A stretch of 57,199 nucleotides of DNA from contig JBEGVB010000081.1 in assembly GCA_041178545.1 (NCBI GenBank), positions 1-57,199 on the forward strand, written 5' to 3'. The stretch is from JBEATZ01 sp041178545 (lineage in GTDB: Bacteria; Planctomycetota; UBA1135; UBA2386). The position numbers and the translations under genes were made by a program. The first letter of the stretch is position 1. Each line of letters opens with the position of its first letter. Under the pieces are notes generated by a model that saw only the letters and a list, made by a program, of their open reading frames with translations, made no database searches and was not told the origin of the DNA. Positions 53,897 to 57,199 of this stretch are shown piece after piece.

Positions 53897-55108
53897 ATGC
53901 CCAACGCCCGTCTGACCGCGCGGATGCTCCTCGTCTGCGCGCTGGCAGCCTGCAGCGCCGAAACCGTCCAGGAGAAGGCGGCTTCCGCGGACCCAGCCCT
54001 CGTCCGCGTCGCCCCGGCAACCCTCGAGAAGGTGCAGCGTGAGATCCCCACCACCGGGTTCCTCGAGTCCGAGCACCGCGACGACATCAGTGCGCGCGTT
54101 GCGGGCAGGATCCGGAGCCTGCCGGCAGACACCGGCACCAAGGTGACCAAGGGCCAGCTGCTCGCCGAACTGGACGACCGGGAAGCCCTCTCCGCCATCG
54201 AGCAGCTGCGGGTCCAGCTCGACGCACGCAAGGTCGACGAGGGGCTCGCCCAGCTGGAGGTCGAGGCTGCCGCGCGCCGCGTGGAGCAGATGACCCTCGA
54301 GGCGCGCAGGGCGCGTGCCGAGTACGACCGGCAGGCGTCCATGGACAAGGAGTTCGTCTCCCCCAAGGCGCTGGAGGAGGCGGAGATCACCTGGCGCGGG
54401 GCCGAACAGGCCACCCAGGTCGCCGAGTTCAACCGCCGGAAGTCCGAGCTGGAGCTCAAGCGCCTCGGGTCCACGCTGGCCGAGCTCTCGGCCAAGATCC
54501 GCGAGAACGAGGTGCGGCTTGAGCACCACCGGGTCGTCGCGCCCTTCGACGGGGTGATCGTGGAGCGCATGGTGGCGGACGGCGCCAACATCGCTGCGGG
54601 CACCAAGCTGTTCGAGATCATCGACCCTCGCAACCTGGTGGCCTACCTGGACCGACCGCAGTCCGAGCTGGAGCTGGTGCGGCACGCCCGGGAGGTCCGC
54701 TTCACCACCGATGCCATCCCCGGTCGGGAGTTCGCAGCCGACGTGGACCTCGTGAGCCCGGCCATCCGGCGGGAGACCGGGCACTTCAGGGTGCGCATGC
54801 GCGTGCGCGAGGCGGACGCCCAGTTGCTGCTGCACGGCATGTTCGTGCGCGCGCGCATCCTCGCCGAGGAACAGCGTGAGGCACTCATGGTGCCGAAGGC
54901 AGCCATGCTGTCGGAAGGCAACGTCGCGGTGGTGATGGCCGTGCGCGGCGGCAAGGCGACGCGGGTGGACCTCGACCCCGGGCTGGAACTGCAAGACCGC
55001 GTCGAGTGCCGCAACCGCGGCGACGGCGGGCTGCAGCCCGGCGAGATGGTGATCGTGTCCGGCCACGAGGACCTCAAGAACCAGAGCCCGGTCCGGGTCG
55101 CCCAGTAG
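53897..55108 (+). CDS. RND efflux periplasmic adaptor (membrane fusion protein), lipoprotein
   Basis: 403 residues. The lipobox LAAC puts the acylated Cys at about residue 19. After an N-terminal biotinyl-lipoyl-like half (DISARVAGRIRSLPADTGTKVTKGQLLAELDDRE, about 55-90), the hairpin coil (about 90-215) is followed by the second lipoyl half (VVAPFDGVIVERMVADGANIAAGTKLFEII), the beta-barrel domain and a final membrane-proximal part with PKAAMLSEGNVAVVMAV. It bridges the RND pump to an outer-membrane channel. The pump gene starts 2 bp after its stop. It is divergent from moeA with a 108-bp gap. The substrate is not predictable. Confidence 0.93.
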   Translation: MPNARLTARMLLVCALAACSAETVQEKAASADPALVRVAPATLEKVQREIPTTGFLESEHRDDISARVAGRIRSLPADTGTKVTKGQLLAELDDREALSAIEQLRVQLDARKVDEGLAQLEVEAAARRVEQMTLEARRARAEYDRQASMDKEFVSPKALEEAEITWRGAEQATQVAEFNRRKSELELKRLGSTLAELSAKIRENEVRLEHHRVVAPFDGVIVERMVADGANIAAGTKLFEIIDPRNLVAYLDRPQSELELVRHAREVRFTTDAIPGREFAADVDLVSPAIRRETGHFRVRMRVREADAQLLLHGMFVRARILAEEQREALMVPKAAMLSEGNVAVVMAVRGGKATRVDLDPGLELQDRVECRNRGDGGLQPGEMVIVSGHEDLKNQSPVRVAQ

Positions 55109-55110
55109 CG

Positions 55111-57199
55111 ATGCAAACCGAGCGCTCGTTCTTCGACTTCACCACGCGCCGCCCCGTGGCCATCACCATGGTCGTGGTGGCCGTGTGCGTGTTCGGCCTG
55201 GTCGGCCTGTTCCGGCTGCCGGTCAACCTGTTGCCCGACATCTCGTACCCCACGGTCACGGTGCGCACGGAGTACGCGGGCGCGAGCCCGCGCGACGTCG
55301 AGGAGCGGTTGAGCGAGAAGGTGCAGGAGCTGGTGGCCGTCGTGCCCGGGGCACGGCGCGTCTACAGCATCAGCCGTGCAGGCGTGAGCGACGTGGTGCT
55401 GGAGTTCGCGTGGGGCACGCAGATGACGTTCGCGGTGGCCGACGTGCGCGAGCGCCTCGACCGATTCTTCCCGCCGCCCGGCGCTGGCAAGCCGCTCGTG
55501 CTGCGGTACGACCCGAGCCTCGACCCGGTGATGACGCTCGGACTGGTGGCGGACGCGACCGAGGTCGACACGGTGGCGTTGCGTCGGTACGCCGACCTGG
55601 AGCTCGAGGAACAGCTCGCCCAGGTGCCGGGCGTGGCGGCGGTGCGGCTGCGGGGTGGCGACGAGGAGGAGATCCGCATCGCGTTGGACGAGCAGGCACT
55701 CACGGCACGCAACCTGAGCGTCGACACGGTCGCAGCGCGGCTGCGGGCCGAGAACATGAACGCGGCGGCAGGCGCCATCGAGGAGAGCCGCACCGAGTTC
55801 CTCGTGCGCGCCCTCAACGAGTACCGCACGCTGGAGGAGATCCGCGACACCGTGCTCGTGGAGCGCGAGGGCGCGGTGATCCGGCTCGGCGAGGTGGCCA
55901 AGGTGACCCGTGTGCCCGCCGACCCTGAGGTGGTCGCCCGCATCGGTGGCCGCCCGACCGTGCTGGTGGACCTCTACAAGGAGGCTGGCGCCAACGTCGT
56001 CGAGCTGTGCCGCAACGTGAGGGAGCGGACGCTCGGCACCCGGTCGCAGCAGGAGGCGGTGGCCAAGGGGCTGCACCTCGCCCCGCTGAGCGAGAAGGCG
56101 GAGACCGACGCGCTGGTCCGCCAGTCGGAGCTCCGCCAGCGGCGCGTGATGACGGAGTACCTGGCCTTCGACCTGCGCAAGCAGGGCATGGACCTGCAAC
56201 TGCTGCAGGACCAGTCGCAGTTCGTGCAGGGCGCGATCGACGAGGTGCTCTCGAATGCCGTCCAGGGCGGCGCACTGTCGATCCTGGTGATCTTCCTGTT
56301 CCTGCGCTCGTTCGCCACCACCGCGATCCTCGCGGCGTCGATCCCCATCAGCCTGGTGGCGACCTTCGCCCCGATGTTCATGACCGGCATCGACATCAAC
56401 ATCATGTCGCTGGGCGGCCTTGCGCTGGGTGTCGGCATGCTGGTGGACAACTCCATCGTCGTGCTGGAGTCGATCGCCAAGGCACGCGAGGCGGGCATGC
56501 CCTCCGCACGGGCAGCGGTGGCGGGCACGAGCCGCGTGGCCGGTGCGGTGGTCGCGTCCACGCTCACCACCGTGGCGGTGTTCTTCCCCATCGTCTTCGT
56601 CGAGGGTCTCGCGGGCCAGCTGTTCCGCGACCAGTCGCTCACGGTGGTGTTCTCGCTGCTGATGTCCCTGCTGGCGGCCATGTTCCTGGTGCCCATGCTC
56701 GCCTCGCGCAGCATGGCGCGGGAAACGACGGACTCCCCCATGCTTGCTTCGGGCTGGCACTGGGTCGTGGCAGGCCGACCGACGGAGGGCGCTCCTGCAG
56801 TACGTCTCGTGGGGTACGTGGGCTGGGCGGTGGGCCTGCCCTTCCGGGCCCTCGGGTTCCTGCTGGTCTGGCTCCGCATCGGCCTCTGGTGGTCCCTGCT
56901 CCGCGCCTTCGGCATCGTCGGCAGGCTGGCGAGCCTCGCACTGGCCCCGGTTGCATGGGTGTGGAACGCGAGTTTCTCGGCGCTCGAGCGCGTCTACCCC
57001 GTGCTGCTGCGGGGCGCGCTGGCGCGGCCCGGCACCGTGCTGCTCGTGGCAGCTGGCTTGGTGGGCGCATCGGTCCACGGCGCGCGCAGCCTCGGCCAGA
57101 CCGTGATGCCCGAGGTGCACCAGGGTGAGTTCTGGGTCGAGGCCTTCCTGCCGCGCTCGGCCACGGTCACGGCGACCGACGAGGTGTTGCGGCGACTCG
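55111..57199 (+). CDS. RND efflux transporter permease, 5' part (cut by window edge)
   Basis: At least 696 residues; the gene runs off the right edge. TM1 is near 17-38 and is followed by the porter-domain start RLPVNLLPDISYPTVTVRTEYAGASPRDVEERLSEKVQ. TM2-6 of the first half lie around 380-545. TM4 contains GVGMLVDNSIVVLES with Asp446 as the expected proton-relay residue; AcrB has two Asp here, this protein Asp-Asn. After TM6 there is an unusual 90-residue hydrophobic, Trp-rich insert (about 570-625) before the next periplasmic region. The class is HAE-type. It forms an operon with the adaptor, 2 bp away. Confidence 0.95.
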   Translation, partial: MQTERSFFDFTTRRPVAITMVVVAVCVFGLVGLFRLPVNLLPDISYPTVTVRTEYAGASPRDVEERLSEKVQELVAVVPGARRVYSISRAGVSDVVLEFAWGTQMTFAVADVRERLDRFFPPPGAGKPLVLRYDPSLDPVMTLGLVADATEVDTVALRRYADLELEEQLAQVPGVAAVRLRGGDEEEIRIALDEQALTARNLSVDTVAARLRAENMNAAAGAIEESRTEFLVRALNEYRTLEEIRDTVLVEREGAVIRLGEVAKVTRVPADPEVVARIGGRPTVLVDLYKEAGANVVELCRNVRERTLGTRSQQEAVAKGLHLAPLSEKAETDALVRQSELRQRRVMTEYLAFDLRKQGMDLQLLQDQSQFVQGAIDEVLSNAVQGGALSILVIFLFLRSFATTAILAASIPISLVATFAPMFMTGIDINIMSLGGLALGVGMLVDNSIVVLESIAKAREAGMPSARAAVAGTSRVAGAVVASTLTTVAVFFPIVFVEGLAGQLFRDQSLTVVFSLLMSLLAAMFLVPMLASRSMARETTDSPMLASGWHWVVAGRPTEGAPAVRLVGYVGWAVGLPFRALGFLLVWLRIGLWWSLLRAFGIVGRLASLALAPVAWVWNASFSALERVYPVLLRGALARPGTVLLVAAGLVGASVHGARSLGQTVMPEVHQGEFWVEAFLPRSATVTATDEVLRRL

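Noticed and set aside
54643..57120. Long minus-strand open frame opposite the efflux genes
   Set aside because: The plus strand encodes clear adaptor and RND sequences; the minus frame is His-, Arg- and Gln-rich nonsense.

Overview
The window is about 57 kb of very GC-rich bacterial DNA with dense genes, many 4-bp start/stop overlaps and frequent GTG starts. The gene content points to a member of the Planctomycetota or a close relative. The main reasons are the long MoxR/DUF58/BatA-type operon with PQQ-repeat and terpene-cyclase-fold proteins, several large exported proteins of no known family, and an IS-type transposase. This is an inference from gene content; the window has no rRNA or other taxonomic marker. 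I saw no rRNA, tRNA or CRISPR.

Layout. 0-2.5 kb: a transposase-like gene, folD (-) and a small monooxygenase-fold gene (+). 2.5-7 kb (-): an ABC export module (ATPase, double FtsX permease, AttH/CrtC-like lipoprotein) with 4-bp overlaps, resembling attEFGH. 7-11.3 kb: a secreted trypsin-like protease (+) convergent with tex (-). 11.4-15.3 kb: a periplasmic beta-propeller sensor kinase and a NarL/LuxR-type regulator. 15.3-22.5 kb: small unknown genes, exported proteins, enolase and a small membrane protein. 22.5-24.4 kb (-): a large exported protein.

24.6-43 kb (+) is the most striking part, a nine-gene, apparently co-transcribed operon. It encodes a MoxR AAA+ ATPase, a DUF58 protein, two membrane VWA proteins (one BatA-like), a very large PQQ/TPR protein split by a frameshift, a squalene-cyclase-fold protein, a DUF4175-like membrane protein and two glutamine-rich coiled-coil proteins. 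MoxR ATPases are known chaperones for VWA proteins, so this looks like an envelope-assembly machine. It ends 3 bp from the convergent rodA.

43-49.5 kb (-) is the elongasome operon mreB-mreC-mreD-mrdA(PBP2)-rodA, read from a recognisable promoter with a hairpin at the predicted 5' end of the mRNA. 49.7-53.8 kb (-) holds a coiled-coil envelope protein, a 51-residue membrane protein followed by a good intrinsic terminator, and an overlapping moeA-lnt pair. 53.9 kb to the right edge (+) is an RND efflux pair (lipoprotein adaptor and a truncated permease).

Cell-envelope functions dominate. All eight predicted signal-peptidase-I substrates seem to have glutamine as the first mature residue, a pattern worth testing genome-wide.
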